Assembly: GCF_000009365.1 (NCBI RefSeq)
Contig: NC_008260.1
Span: forward strand, 2,513,001-2,577,000
Source of the DNA: Alcanivorax borkumensis SK2
GTDB lineage: Bacteria > Pseudomonadota > Gammaproteobacteria > Pseudomonadales > Alcanivoracaceae
DNA: 64,000 nucleotides
Direction of reading: 5' to 3'
The notes beneath the pieces were generated by a model. It did no database searches. It worked only from the letters and a program-made list of their open reading frames with translations, and was not told the DNA's origin. Every line of letters begins with the position of its first letter. Position 1 is the stretch's first letter. The position numbers were made by a program, and so were the translations under genes. This document shows, piece after piece, positions 26,837-42,478 of the stretch.

Positions 26837-27898
26837 TTATTTCTGACTCAATTCCACTACAGCTTCAATAAAGACCTTAGCGTGCTCCGGATCCACTTGC
26901 GGGGTGATGCCGTGCCCTAGATTAAAAATATGCCCAGGATGATCACCAAAATCATCGAGGATACGTTTCACTTCAGCCCGAATCGCCTGCGGCGAGGCAT
27001 ACAGCACTGCCGGATCCATATTTCCCTGTAGGGCGACCTTGTCACCCACACGACGGCGCGCGTCACCGATATTAATCGTCCAGTCCAGCCCTAAAGCATC
27101 ACAGCCCGTGGCAGCCATGGATTCCAGCCACAGGCCACCGTTTTTAGTGAACAGGATCACCGGTACCTTGCGACCCTCATTATCACGAATCAGGCCATCC
27201 ACGATTTGCTGCATATAACGCAGGGAAAATTCTTTATAGGCTTCCGCCGACAGCGCCCCGCCCCAAGTATCAAAAATTTGCACAGCCTGGGCTCCATGAC
27301 GGATCTGTGCATTCAGGTAACCTGTCACGGACTGAGCCAGTTTGTCGAGCATGGCATGAGCCAGCTCGGGCTGGCTGTACACCATCGCTTTAAGGTGACG
27401 GAAATCTTTGCTGGAGCCGCCCTCTACCATGTAGGTCGCCAGCGTCCAGGGGCTCCCGGAAAAACCGATCAGCGGCACACGTCCATTAAGAGCACCACGA
27501 ATAGTACTCACCGCATTCATCACGTAGCCCAGATCGGATTCTGCATCCGGTATCGGCAGTGCGGCCACATCCGCTTCGGTTCGCACCACTTTTCTGAATT
27601 TGGGCCCCTCTCCCGTCTCAAAATACAGCCCCAGCCCCATAGCATCAGGAATAGTCAGGATGTCGGAGAACAGAATAGCCGCGTCCAACGGGTAACGCTC
27701 CAATGGCTGTAACGTCACCTCACAGGCCAGATCAGCATTCTTGCACAGATCCATAAATGAACCCGCATGCTCGCGAGCAGCCCGGTATTCCGGTAGGTAA
27801 CGCCCCGCTTGGCGCATCATCCAGATAGGCGTGCGATCCACCGTCTCGCGGTTGAGTGCACGAAGAAAGCGATCATTTTGCAGGGGAGCGAAAGTCAT
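26837..27898 (-). CDS. hemE: Uroporphyrinogen decarboxylase
   Basis: Decarboxylates the four acetate groups of uroporphyrinogen III to give coproporphyrinogen III in heme synthesis. 353 residues. The signature [17 protein letters not shown] is near the N-terminus; [19 protein letters not shown] carries the catalytic Asp region, and [17 protein letters not shown] and [14 protein letters not shown] are conserved. A good AAAGGAA ribosome site precedes the ATG. It follows gltBD but is separated by a terminator. Confidence 0.98.
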   Translation of the reverse strand: MTFAPLQNDRFLRALNRETVDRTPIWMMRQAGRYLPEYRAAREHAGSFMDLCKNADLACEVTLQPLERYPLDAAILFSDILTIPDAMGLGLYFETGEGPKFRKVVRTEADVAALPIPDAESDLGYVMNAVSTIRGALNGRVPLIGFSGSPWTLATYMVEGGSSKDFRHLKAMVYSQPELAHAMLDKLAQSVTGYLNAQIRHGAQAVQIFDTWGGALSAEAYKEFSLRYMQQIVDGLIRDNEGRKVPVILFTKNGGLWLESMAATGCDALGLDWTINIGDARRRVGDKVALQGNMDPAVLYASPQAIRAEVKRILDDFGDHPGHIFNLGHGITPQVDPEHAKVFIEAVVELSQK

Positions 27899-27973
27899 GT
27901 GGGTTCCTTTGAAAACACTTCACGCACTACGCTGCACGCAACGCGCGAAAATAAAAATCTTCAACATCATATA

Positions 27974-28000
27974 GAAAAAGGGCCTGCAAAAGCAGGCCCT
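27974..28000 (-). terminator. Rho-independent terminator of gltBD
   Basis: On the minus strand AGGGCCTGC, a TTTT loop and GCAGGCCCT form a 9-bp stem followed by a T-run. It lies 34 bases after the gltD stop and before hemE. Confidence 0.9.
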
Positions 28001-28033
28001 ATGTTGCGTACAGCATGTTGCCTGTTGCGCAAC

Positions 28034-33930
<5,897 letters not shown>

Positions 33931-34012
33931 GAAAACCTATCCTCTTGAAATTCAGAGACTTACAGAAGGAAAATGGCGTCAAGAAAATGGTGACGGCAAA
34001 AAAGGGATACAC

Positions 34013-34041
34013 ATTCTACACATTGCGCGCTTGGGCGACAA
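34013..34041 (-). promoter_or_regulatory. Probable sigma-70 promoter of gltBD
   Basis: On the minus strand TTGTCG and TAGAAT are separated by 17 bases in the 142-base gap before gltB. This places a start site about 75 bases upstream of the gltB ATG. Confidence 0.5.
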
Positions 34042-34072
34042 ACTGAACCGCCACCCAAGGCGCTTTTTCTGC

Positions 34073-35575
34073 TCAAAGTTCTCCGCGAATATCGGCCATC
34101 TTGCGAGGAAAGGGACCCGCTGCGCGTAACTTCGCCGGTAACGTCGACTTTGCATCCACAGCGGCCTGACGACTGGAATAGTCGCCAGCGAGCACCACAA
34201 ACACGGTTTTATCATTCCGCTTGGCCGGATAATAGGCCCCCTTACGGCCCAATTGGTCCAACACCCCACGAGCATTGGCCTCCTGGCTGGTGGCTGTAAT
34301 CTGCAGGAACCAGCTGTCGTCATCCACCGCAGCCAACCAAGACGCCTGGTTATAACCTGAGGTTTTTTCCCTCTGCGCTGATGAAACCGTTTCCACCTCC
34401 GTTTTTTCAGGCCTTGCTGGCGTAGGCGCCACTTCAACCTGCCGTTGAGCTTGGGCCGGCGAAGATTGCATCACCGGATCGGTCACTGGAGCCAACTGCA
34501 CATTGTCGGTTTGTGCCTCTTTGGTCCCATCCGCACCCTCTTCCTTCTTGGCCCCTAGATCCTCAAGACGAGCCACCGGCTCCATGGTCGGCTTCAGCGG
34601 TGTCACCTTCCGCTCCTGTGATTCAGCCACCTGCTCAGCGGGCACGGATTGCGGTACAGGCAAAGCTAATTTCCGAGAATCAGGTGCTACAACCTCATCC
34701 TCACCACCGGCAAATACTGACCACAGAATGATAACCACCAGCAACAGACCGACCACTGCCGCCCCATGGCGCCAAGGCGCCGTGGTATGCGAAACGACGG
34801 CCGCATGAGTCGGCACCGCCGACAGCCGCTCTTCATCATCTTCATCGTCGCTGGAGCGCGCGGAGAAACCCGACATATCACTCATGTCGCCTTCCGCCTC
34901 ATCGGTTTCATCTACGTTATTGCGCCCTGCCGTCATCGCCCCCACCGGCACTGCTGCTACACTCCCTCTGGTACCCTGCAGCAATCCCAGCAAAGCCCCC
35001 GGCAACCCTTCACTACGGTGCGCTAACTGCTCAGACTCCTCGTCATCCAGTTCAACACCGGCTACAAGCCAAGCAAAATCCTGCACATCATCGGCATTCA
35101 GCTTAGGCAGATCCAACATATCATCCACGGTAAAACCCACGGATTTGAGCGCCTCAACCGTACCCGGCAGACCGCCAAACAAATAGCACAATCGTGCCCC
35201 CAGCTTTTGCTTTAGGGCCTCCATGGTCGTCAGCGCATCAGCTCTCAGGTCCTCACTATTATCTACCACCACAACCAAACGGCCAGTCGCCAGCGTTTCG
35301 CGCAACACTTGGGGCAAGTCAGCACGGTCAATATCGAAATGTCGCAGCAAAGCCTCAACCACCACAGAGGCATCATGGGGCTTACTGCCATCAATGCGAA
35401 CCACTTCCATGTCAGTAATTAAGGCCATCACTGCCTGCCCGAGCAGTATAGAAACACCACTGCCGGTGTCGCCCTCTATAGCGACCACCGAGCCCTGCTC
35501 GGCGTGGGCCGTCATGGCATCCAGAAAGTCCCCACGCGAGGCACCGCTATAGAAACGCTCGTCATCATGCTCCAC
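34073..35575 (-). CDS. damX: DamX-like protein: AAA-type domain, membrane segment, SPOR domain
   Basis: 500 residues. The N-terminal half looks like an ExeA-type AAA ATPase, a single membrane helix follows (about 280-300, [17 protein letters not shown]), then a disordered linker and a C-terminal SPOR domain ([21 protein letters not shown]...) that binds septal peptidoglycan. The Walker A reads GDTGSGVS: the Lys is replaced by Val41. The aroK-aroB-damX order is the E. coli and Pseudomonas order, which supports a cell-division role. GTG start with ribosome site GGAGG, overlapping the end of aroB by 11 bases. Confidence 0.85.
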   Translation of the reverse strand: MEHDDERFYSGASRGDFLDAMTAHAEQGSVVAIEGDTGSGVSILLGQAVMALITDMEVVRIDGSKPHDASVVVEALLRHFDIDRADLPQVLRETLATGRLVVVVDNSEDLRADALTTMEALKQKLGARLCYLFGGLPGTVEALKSVGFTVDDMLDLPKLNADDVQDFAWLVAGVELDDEESEQLAHRSEGLPGALLGLLQGTRGSVAAVPVGAMTAGRNNVDETDEAEGDMSDMSGFSARSSDDEDDEERLSAVPTHAAVVSHTTAPWRHGAAVVGLLLVVIILWSVFAGGEDEVVAPDSRKLALPVPQSVPAEQVAESQERKVTPLKPTMEPVARLEDLGAKKEEGADGTKEAQTDNVQLAPVTDPVMQSSPAQAQRQVEVAPTPARPEKTEVETVSSAQREKTSGYNQASWLAAVDDDSWFLQITATSQEANARGVLDQLGRKGAYYPAKRNDKTVFVVLAGDYSSRQAAVDAKSTLPAKLRAAGPFPRKMADIRGEL

Positions 35576-36644
35576 AAAAAGCCTCCAATGTTTTTTGCAA
35601 TGCCGCGCCGTCATAATCCGCCGTTACCACAGCCTTACCCAGCTCACGCAGCAACACAAGGCGCAACTGGCCATTATGAACCTTCTTATCCAAGGCCATT
35701 AGGTCCATAAATTGTTCCGGCGTCATCCCTTCGGGAACCGCCACCGGCAAGCCCCAGGCAGACAACAAAGTGGCCACTTTTGACTCCAGCTCTGCCGGCA
35801 CCCAGCCCAACTCAGCGGACATGCGAATGGCCATCAACATGCCCACCGCTACCGCCTCACCGTGCAACCACTGGCTATAACCGGTGGCGGTCTCAATGGC
35901 ATGACCAAAAGTATGCCCCAGGTTCAGCAACGCACGGTTACCCTGTTCGGTTTCATCATCCGCAACGACCTGAGCCTTGTTCTCGCAGCTACGGAAGATC
36001 GCCTCAGAAATGATCGCCTCATCTCTGGACAACAGCTTGTCGTTATTGGTTTCCAGCCACTGATAGAAACTAGGGTCACGAATCAGACCATACTTAACCA
36101 CTTCCGCATAACCTGCAGCCAATTCCCGCTCTGGCAGCGAGTTCAACACGTCGGTATCAATCAGAACCAAGCGCGGCTGATGAAAGGCACCAATCATGTT
36201 CTTGCCACGGGGATGGTTGACCGCGGTCTTACCGCCAACGGACGAATCCACCTGGGCCAGCAGAGTCGTTGGCACCTGGATGAAATCCACCCCCCGCTGA
36301 TAGCAGGCCGCCGCAAAACCCACCATATCGCCAACAACGCCGCCGCCCAACGCCACCAGTGTTGTGGTGCGCGAATGGCGCTTGGCCATCAAAGCATCAA
36401 AAAGGGTTTCAAGAGTTTCAAGGGTTTTGAATTTTTCGCCATCGGGGAGAATGAGCGTATCGCACTGAATAGCAGAAAAGTGCGCCTCCAGTGAGGCTAG
36501 ATACAGCGGCGCAATAGTTTCGTTGGTGATGATCATCACCTGGTTGCCACGAACCTGCTCAGCTAAGGGAAAAGACGACAGCAAGCCGGCCCCAATATGG
36601 ATAGGGTAACTCCGCTCGGCCAAGGCCACCTGAAGTGTGCGCAT
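35565..36644 (-). CDS. aroB: 3-dehydroquinate synthase
   Basis: Second step of the shikimate pathway, DAHP to 3-dehydroquinate, NAD- and zinc-dependent. 359 residues. Visible are [14 protein letters not shown], the NAD loop [49 protein letters not shown] and the zinc His in [14 protein letters not shown] 36644 gives [18 protein letters not shown], the usual beginning. It follows aroK and is translationally linked to the DamX-like gene. Confidence 0.98.
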   Translation of the reverse strand: MRTLQVALAERSYPIHIGAGLLSSFPLAEQVRGNQVMIITNETIAPLYLASLEAHFSAIQCDTLILPDGEKFKTLETLETLFDALMAKRHSRTTTLVALGGGVVGDMVGFAAACYQRGVDFIQVPTTLLAQVDSSVGGKTAVNHPRGKNMIGAFHQPRLVLIDTDVLNSLPERELAAGYAEVVKYGLIRDPSFYQWLETNNDKLLSRDEAIISEAIFRSCENKAQVVADDETEQGNRALLNLGHTFGHAIETATGYSQWLHGEAVAVGMLMAIRMSAELGWVPAELESKVATLLSAWGLPVAVPEGMTPEQFMDLMALDKKVHNGQLRLVLLRELGKAVVTADYDGAALQKTLEAFCGA

Positions 36645-36704
36645 TACAGCTCCCAATGATAATTCAGCAAAATAGGCCAAGCACCAGCCCGACAGTTGCC
36701 TGCA

Positions 36705-37241
36705 TTATCCTTGTGGCTGAGAGTCCAAACAAGCGAGCACGTCATCCGCGACTTTTTTCAGGTTTCCTGATGCCGTCGAGACCACATGATGAGCCACCTG
36801 CCGATAGAGCGGATCACGCTCGGCGAACAAGGCATCCAGCCGCGCCTTGGGATCTGCCGTTTGCAGCAGTGGGCGCCCTTTGTCATTGCGAGTCCGGGCC
36901 AGCTGAACCTCTACCGGTGTCCACAGGTAGACGACACAGCCGCGCTCATGAAGAAAGGCTCGATTCTCCGGGGTAACCACCACCCCGCCGCCGGTAGCCA
37001 GCACGATGCCAGGCTCCCGGGTTAGCTCGTCAATCACATCTTGTTCCCGCCGCCGAAACCCCTCCTCACCTTCCATATCGAAGATCCAGGGAATATCCGC
37101 GCCAGTTTTCTCCTCGATTACACGATCAGAGTCGAAAAACGGGCGGTCCAACACCTGAGCAAGATGCCTGCCCAAGGTGCTTTTCCCCGCACCCATAGGC
37201 CCGACAAGAATTAAAGGAACAATAGAATTAGTTTTGATCAC
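36705..37241 (-). CDS. aroK: Shikimate kinase
   Basis: Phosphorylates shikimate at the 3-hydroxyl. 178 residues. P-loop GPMGAGKSTLGR, shikimate contacts in FFDSDRVIEEKTGADI and ATGGGVVV, and lid region NDKGRPLL. Its ATG overlaps the pilQ stop (ATGA), coupling it to the pilus operon, as in Pseudomonas. Confidence 0.97.
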   Translation of the reverse strand: MIKTNSIVPLILVGPMGAGKSTLGRHLAQVLDRPFFDSDRVIEEKTGADIPWIFDMEGEEGFRRREQDVIDELTREPGIVLATGGGVVVTPENRAFLHERGCVVYLWTPVEVQLARTRNDKGRPLLQTADPKARLDALFAERDPLYRQVAHHVVSTASGNLKKVADDVLACLDSQPQG

Positions 37242-39409
37242 CGATTAGCCAAAGCATCCTTCATCAACCGTGGCGTAATAAAGATCAGCAATTCTTGCTT
37301 GTTATCACGATTGACAGTCTTCCTAAACAGGGCACCAATCCATGGCAAGTCACCCAGAAAAGGTGTCTTAGTCACAGAATTGATCTTCTCTTGCTGGAAG
37401 ATACCACCAAGCACCACTGTCTCGCCATCGTTAACCAGCACAGACGTTTCCACCCGATTGGTATTAATCGCTGCAGAACCGTCTGAACTAAAGGAGTCAT
37501 TGTTCACTTTCAGCATCATGATGATATTGCCATCTGGGGTGATATGCGGAGTCACTTCCAGTCGCAGCTCTGCTTCCACAAAATCGATGGAGGTCGCACC
37601 AGAGGAGGTCGCTATTTCGAAAGGCACTTGCTGACCGGAAGCGATCACTGCGGGCTGCTGATCCGCGGTCAAAACCTTCGGTGTTGCCACCAATTCACCG
37701 TGCCCTTCCGCTTCCAATGCGGACAACTCGAGCTCAATCAAACCAGAGGCAAGAGAGGTAAAGCCTACTGCAAACCGGGATGCACTGGCAGAATCCACGC
37801 CTAGATCAACAATGAGATCATCATCGTTTTCAGCCTCTTGAAACTGAAAATCATCCGGCCCAAATTCCACATCGCCAGGGTGCCCGCCAACAGTGTCGGG
37901 ATAAGCGATAGTTGCATCAATATTAGTCTGATGGAGGTTCCTTAGAGATTGCAAACGACCCGAAACACCGAAGGTACGACCATCCTCAAGCATACTCTCC
38001 GTATCAAAACCCAGCCCCCCCCAACGCACACCAAACTCGTCGGTCACATCATTGGTCGCCACCACGACCCGAGCCTCGATGAGCACTTGCTGAACAGGAA
38101 TATCAAGCTGATCGATTAGCTCACGTATTTCCTGCAATTTGGCCTGGGTATCCTGAACAATGAGTGTATTCGTACGCTGATCTACAACCACAGAGCCACG
38201 CCCGGAGACTAGCGCTTCGCCCTTACCGCCAGCGTTGGAGATCAGCTCTTTCAACTCCGACGCATTAGCATAATTGATATTGATATATTCGGTTCGCAGA
38301 GGAGCCAGTGCCTCAATTTTTTTCTGGCTTTCCAGCTCTAACTGCTCACGGGCTGCAATTTCATCCGCTGGCGCAACCAGCAGAACATTGCCCACCTGAC
38401 GTTTATCCAACCCCTTGGTTTTCAGAATCAATTCCAGCGCCTGATCCCATGGCACATTCTGCAAACGCAGCGTAATTCGACCGTCTACTGTGTCAGAGGC
38501 AACCAGGTTAAGCCCCGTGAAATCCGCAATTAATTGAAGAACGGAGCGCACCTCAATATCCTGGAAATTCAAGGAAAGTTTTTCCCCCGTATACTGGAAC
38601 GCATTTTTCTTCTTTCTTGCCACTTCTGCTTTACTAACCGGCTTAATGTTAATACTGAACTCGGTGTCCGCCTGGTATGCCATATATTCCCATACCCCGG
38701 TCGGCTCAATAACAACCATGGTGCTGCCATCTGCAGACTGCGTTTCCACCATTTTGACTGGCGTTGCAAAATCGGTCACATCCAGTTTACGCACCAGCTC
38801 GTTAGGCACTCCTGCACCCACAAATCGAGCCACGATTTTGCCGCTCTCTTCTTTCACATCTACAGGAATGGATGGTTCAGACAATTTGATAATGACGCGT
38901 CCTTCGCCACTTTCTCCACGCCGAAAATCGACCCCCGTTACAGCGGCCTCGCCATTGTAATCATTTCCCTGTGAAGCCTGTTTCTGCTTATCAACTTGAT
39001 CATTACCCAACAGAACAATCAGATCATCACCCTCGGTACGGGTTGAATAGCCAGTCAGCGATTCCAAATTAAAAATCAGCCGCGTCCTGTCTTTTGCTTC
39101 AACAATGGTGACACTACGAGCGTTACCAGAACCAAGGTTTTGCCGCTTTCCCGCAATATCCGAATCCGCACCGACAAGGTCCAATGCAATACGAGCAGGC
39201 TGTTCGATACTGTATCCCTTCACTTCCGGCACACCACCTTCAAACTTCAGGCGAACTTCCATGCCATCACCGGATAAAGCATTAGCTTCGATGTATTTCA
39301 GTGTATCTGCGCCCGCAACCATAGAGAGGGCAGACAACACTCCTACAGAAACCAGCCCCGCCAGACGCCGGGAAGCGCTATTTTTTATTGTCGATCTTGC
39401 ACATTTCAT
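37238..39409 (-). CDS. pilQ: Type IV pilus secretin PilQ
   Basis: Outer-membrane ring through which the type IV pilus passes. 723 residues: signal peptide (to about residue 34), two AMIN peptidoglycan-binding repeats (about 38-130 and 155-245), secretin N-domains (about 295-450, LSLNFQDIEVRSVLQLIADFTGLN) and the C-terminal secretin domain (VETSVLVNDGETVVLGGIF, PFLGDLPWIGALFR). An acidic stretch near residues 525-550 lies inside the secretin part. It is the last pil gene of the operon. Confidence 0.97.
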   Translation of the reverse strand: MKCARSTIKNSASRRLAGLVSVGVLSALSMVAGADTLKYIEANALSGDGMEVRLKFEGGVPEVKGYSIEQPARIALDLVGADSDIAGKRQNLGSGNARSVTIVEAKDRTRLIFNLESLTGYSTRTEGDDLIVLLGNDQVDKQKQASQGNDYNGEAAVTGVDFRRGESGEGRVIIKLSEPSIPVDVKEESGKIVARFVGAGVPNELVRKLDVTDFATPVKMVETQSADGSTMVVIEPTGVWEYMAYQADTEFSINIKPVSKAEVARKKKNAFQYTGEKLSLNFQDIEVRSVLQLIADFTGLNLVASDTVDGRITLRLQNVPWDQALELILKTKGLDKRQVGNVLLVAPADEIAAREQLELESQKKIEALAPLRTEYININYANASELKELISNAGGKGEALVSGRGSVVVDQRTNTLIVQDTQAKLQEIRELIDQLDIPVQQVLIEARVVVATNDVTDEFGVRWGGLGFDTESMLEDGRTFGVSGRLQSLRNLHQTNIDATIAYPDTVGGHPGDVEFGPDDFQFQEAENDDDLIVDLGVDSASASRFAVGFTSLASGLIELELSALEAEGHGELVATPKVLTADQQPAVIASGQQVPFEIATSSGATSIDFVEAELRLEVTPHITPDGNIIMMLKVNNDSFSSDGSAAINTNRVETSVLVNDGETVVLGGIFQQEKINSVTKTPFLGDLPWIGALFRKTVNRDNKQELLIFITPRLMKDALANR

Positions 39410-39429
39410 AACTGGATCCCCAGCGGCTG

Positions 39430-39957
39430 TTATTCGGAAATCGAGACGTTACTGGCGCGTTCCACCCAGCCATCCCGACCATCCGGTACGATTTCAATCA
39501 GACTCACTTTGGTTTCGTTAACCTGCTTGACCAAACCAAAGTTTTTCCCCATATAACTGCCTGGTTTAACACGTGTCACCGCCCCTGAAGGATCGGCAAC
39601 CAAAGCCTGAAGCGGCTGACCTGGCTTGGTAATGGTGCCCACCATTTTCAGCGCATCCAGCGAGAAACGCTCCAGATATTCTTTCGGGCGGCCCATATCC
39701 GGCTCCACCTTGCGGCCATCAGGCACCACCAGCAATTCCTGGTCCTGTGGCGGACTGAATGGAGATCGCAGTTTGTGAGCAGCATAAGCATAGGAAGCAA
39801 TAGGCTTGAACTCAGGCGGAGGCTCAACCCGCCCTCGCGGCCTTGCCTTTATTTCCTGAAGACGAGCATCTAGCTCTGAAAGATTAGCGCTGGAACCACA
39901 ACCGGCAAGCCCGAACAAGGCAACGCAAGCAACAGAAAGAAAGATTATTTTTTTCAT
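39430..39957 (-). CDS. pilP: Type IV pilus lipoprotein PilP
   Basis: Inner-membrane lipoprotein linking the PilMNO platform to PilQ. 175 residues with lipobox LAGC (Cys20), a Pro-rich linker and a beta-sandwich HR domain (LDALKMVGTI..., VKPGSYMGKNFGLVKQV). It follows pilO by 14 bases. Confidence 0.96.
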   Translation of the reverse strand: MKKIIFLSVACVALFGLAGCGSSANLSELDARLQEIKARPRGRVEPPPEFKPIASYAYAAHKLRSPFSPPQDQELLVVPDGRKVEPDMGRPKEYLERFSLDALKMVGTITKPGQPLQALVADPSGAVTRVKPGSYMGKNFGLVKQVNETKVSLIEIVPDGRDGWVERASNVSISE

Positions 39958-39971
39958 TATCTCACGCCCCC

Positions 39972-40649
39972 TTATTTCTTCTTGCTAGAAGAATTAGCGT
40001 TGCCCGTCGCATCATCCTTACTAGAGTAACGATAGGTCTTCGCCGTAATGTCCATTCTCAACAGCCCCAGGGGAGCCTGTTTTTGATTACCTTTCGCAGG
40101 CCGCGCAACCGTAAAATCATGCAACGTCACAATACGTGGTAATGACGCCACCCCGGAAACAAAAGAACCAAAACCATGGTAATCACCAATGACTTGAATA
40201 TTGATAGGGAGCTCAGCATAAAACTCCTTCTCCATTTCATCTCTCAGTTCGATATTTTCGAACTCCAAGCCACTGCCCAGCCCAGTATGCGTAATATCCT
40301 CAAGCAGACCAGGAACCTCCGTATCTTTGGGCAATTGTTTAAGGAGGGCACCAAAAGTTTGCTCCATTTCTACCAGCTGCTTACGAAACTGATCGAGATT
40401 GTGGGCTTGAAACGCTTTCTTCTCATATGCCTGTAAAAGCGTAGCCTCTTCTTTTTTCTGCTGATCAAGCACCTGATTGGCCTCACTAATCGACAGGAAA
40501 TAGCCTAGGGCCACAACAAGAATCAGCACCAGAACCGCAGCGCCAACCTTAATTGGCGTGGGCCACCCCCCCACATTCTCGAAATCCAGACTATTGAGCT
40601 CATCCATCAGCTCACGCAAGTCCATATTCTTCAGCTCAGAGGCTTTCAT
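39972..40649 (-). CDS. pilO: Type IV pilus inner-membrane protein PilO
   Basis: 225 residues: cytoplasmic N-terminus (LRELMDELNSLDFENVGGWP), a membrane helix (about 32-52), a coiled coil (about 55-110) and a periplasmic ferredoxin-like domain. It pairs with PilN. Its ATG overlaps the pilN stop by one base (TAATG). Confidence 0.97.
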   Translation of the reverse strand: MKASELKNMDLRELMDELNSLDFENVGGWPTPIKVGAAVLVLILVVALGYFLSISEANQVLDQQKKEEATLLQAYEKKAFQAHNLDQFRKQLVEMEQTFGALLKQLPKDTEVPGLLEDITHTGLGSGLEFENIELRDEMEKEFYAELPINIQVIGDYHGFGSFVSGVASLPRIVTLHDFTVARPAKGNQKQAPLGLLRMDITAKTYRYSSKDDATGNANSSSKKK

Positions 40650-41214
40650 TATTTTTCTCCCTCTTTATCGCTGTTCAGAGATGCCTGCTTGACTGTCAAC
40701 AAGAAACTGTTGGCCTGTGAGCCATCTTCAAGCGCCGTCACATTTTGTAAATTGGCACTCTGGAACCAGGATGACTCATCAAGATTACGCATCAGGCGAG
40801 AAATTCGATTATTACTTTCAGCCACCCCATTAATGGTGTACAAGTCGCCCACCCGTTTAATTTCGTTATAGAAAACACCATCGGGGAGGGTCTTCACCAA
40901 CTCATCAAACACATACACGATAGTTGGACGATTACCCTGCAGGCTCTGAATAACCTCCATCCTCGCCACCAGCTCATCGCGACGAGACTTTAGCTCCTTA
41001 ATCTCTATGATTTTTTCATCTAGCTCTGCTGAACGCGTCTGGATATGACTATTGCGGGCCCGCTGATCAGCAATCTGCTGATCCACATACCCCCGCCAAA
41101 CCCAAAAAATAGCCCCTCCCACAATCGCCGCGAGCACCAACATCATGACGAATTCCTGCTGGCGCTGTTTGCGGCGCTCTTCGCGCCATGGCAACAGGTT
41201 AATTGTTGTTGTCA

Positions 41215-41215
<1 letters not shown>
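40649..41215 (-). CDS. pilN: Type IV pilus inner-membrane protein PilN
   Basis: 188 residues beginning MTTTINLLPWREERRKQRQ; the INLLPWR motif is the segment that docks on PilM. A membrane helix (about 24-43) is followed by coiled coil and a periplasmic domain. One-base TAATG overlaps join it to pilM and pilO. Confidence 0.97.
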
Positions 41216-42297
<1,082 letters not shown>

Positions 42298-42412
42298 TTA
42301 TCATTGAAGTATTTTTTCTTGCTAGATATATACTTACACGTTTTTTATGTCGAACTACATTAGGAGTTAGTAATAGCAGAACAGATATTAGATCACAACA
42401 AGCATTCCACCA

Positions 42413-42418
42413 TATAAT
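42413..42418 (+). promoter_or_regulatory. Possible -10 element of the penicillin-binding protein gene
   Basis: A perfect TATAAT lies 60 bases before the mrcA ATG in the 199-base divergent gap with pilM. The -35 (TTAGAT, 19-base spacer) is poor, so only the -10 is supported. Confidence 0.4.
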
Positions 42419-42478
42419 GACCCACTTCACGGGCCGGCTAGGCCTTTCTACCGATCCCAGCCAGTAGTTGCCGAAAAC

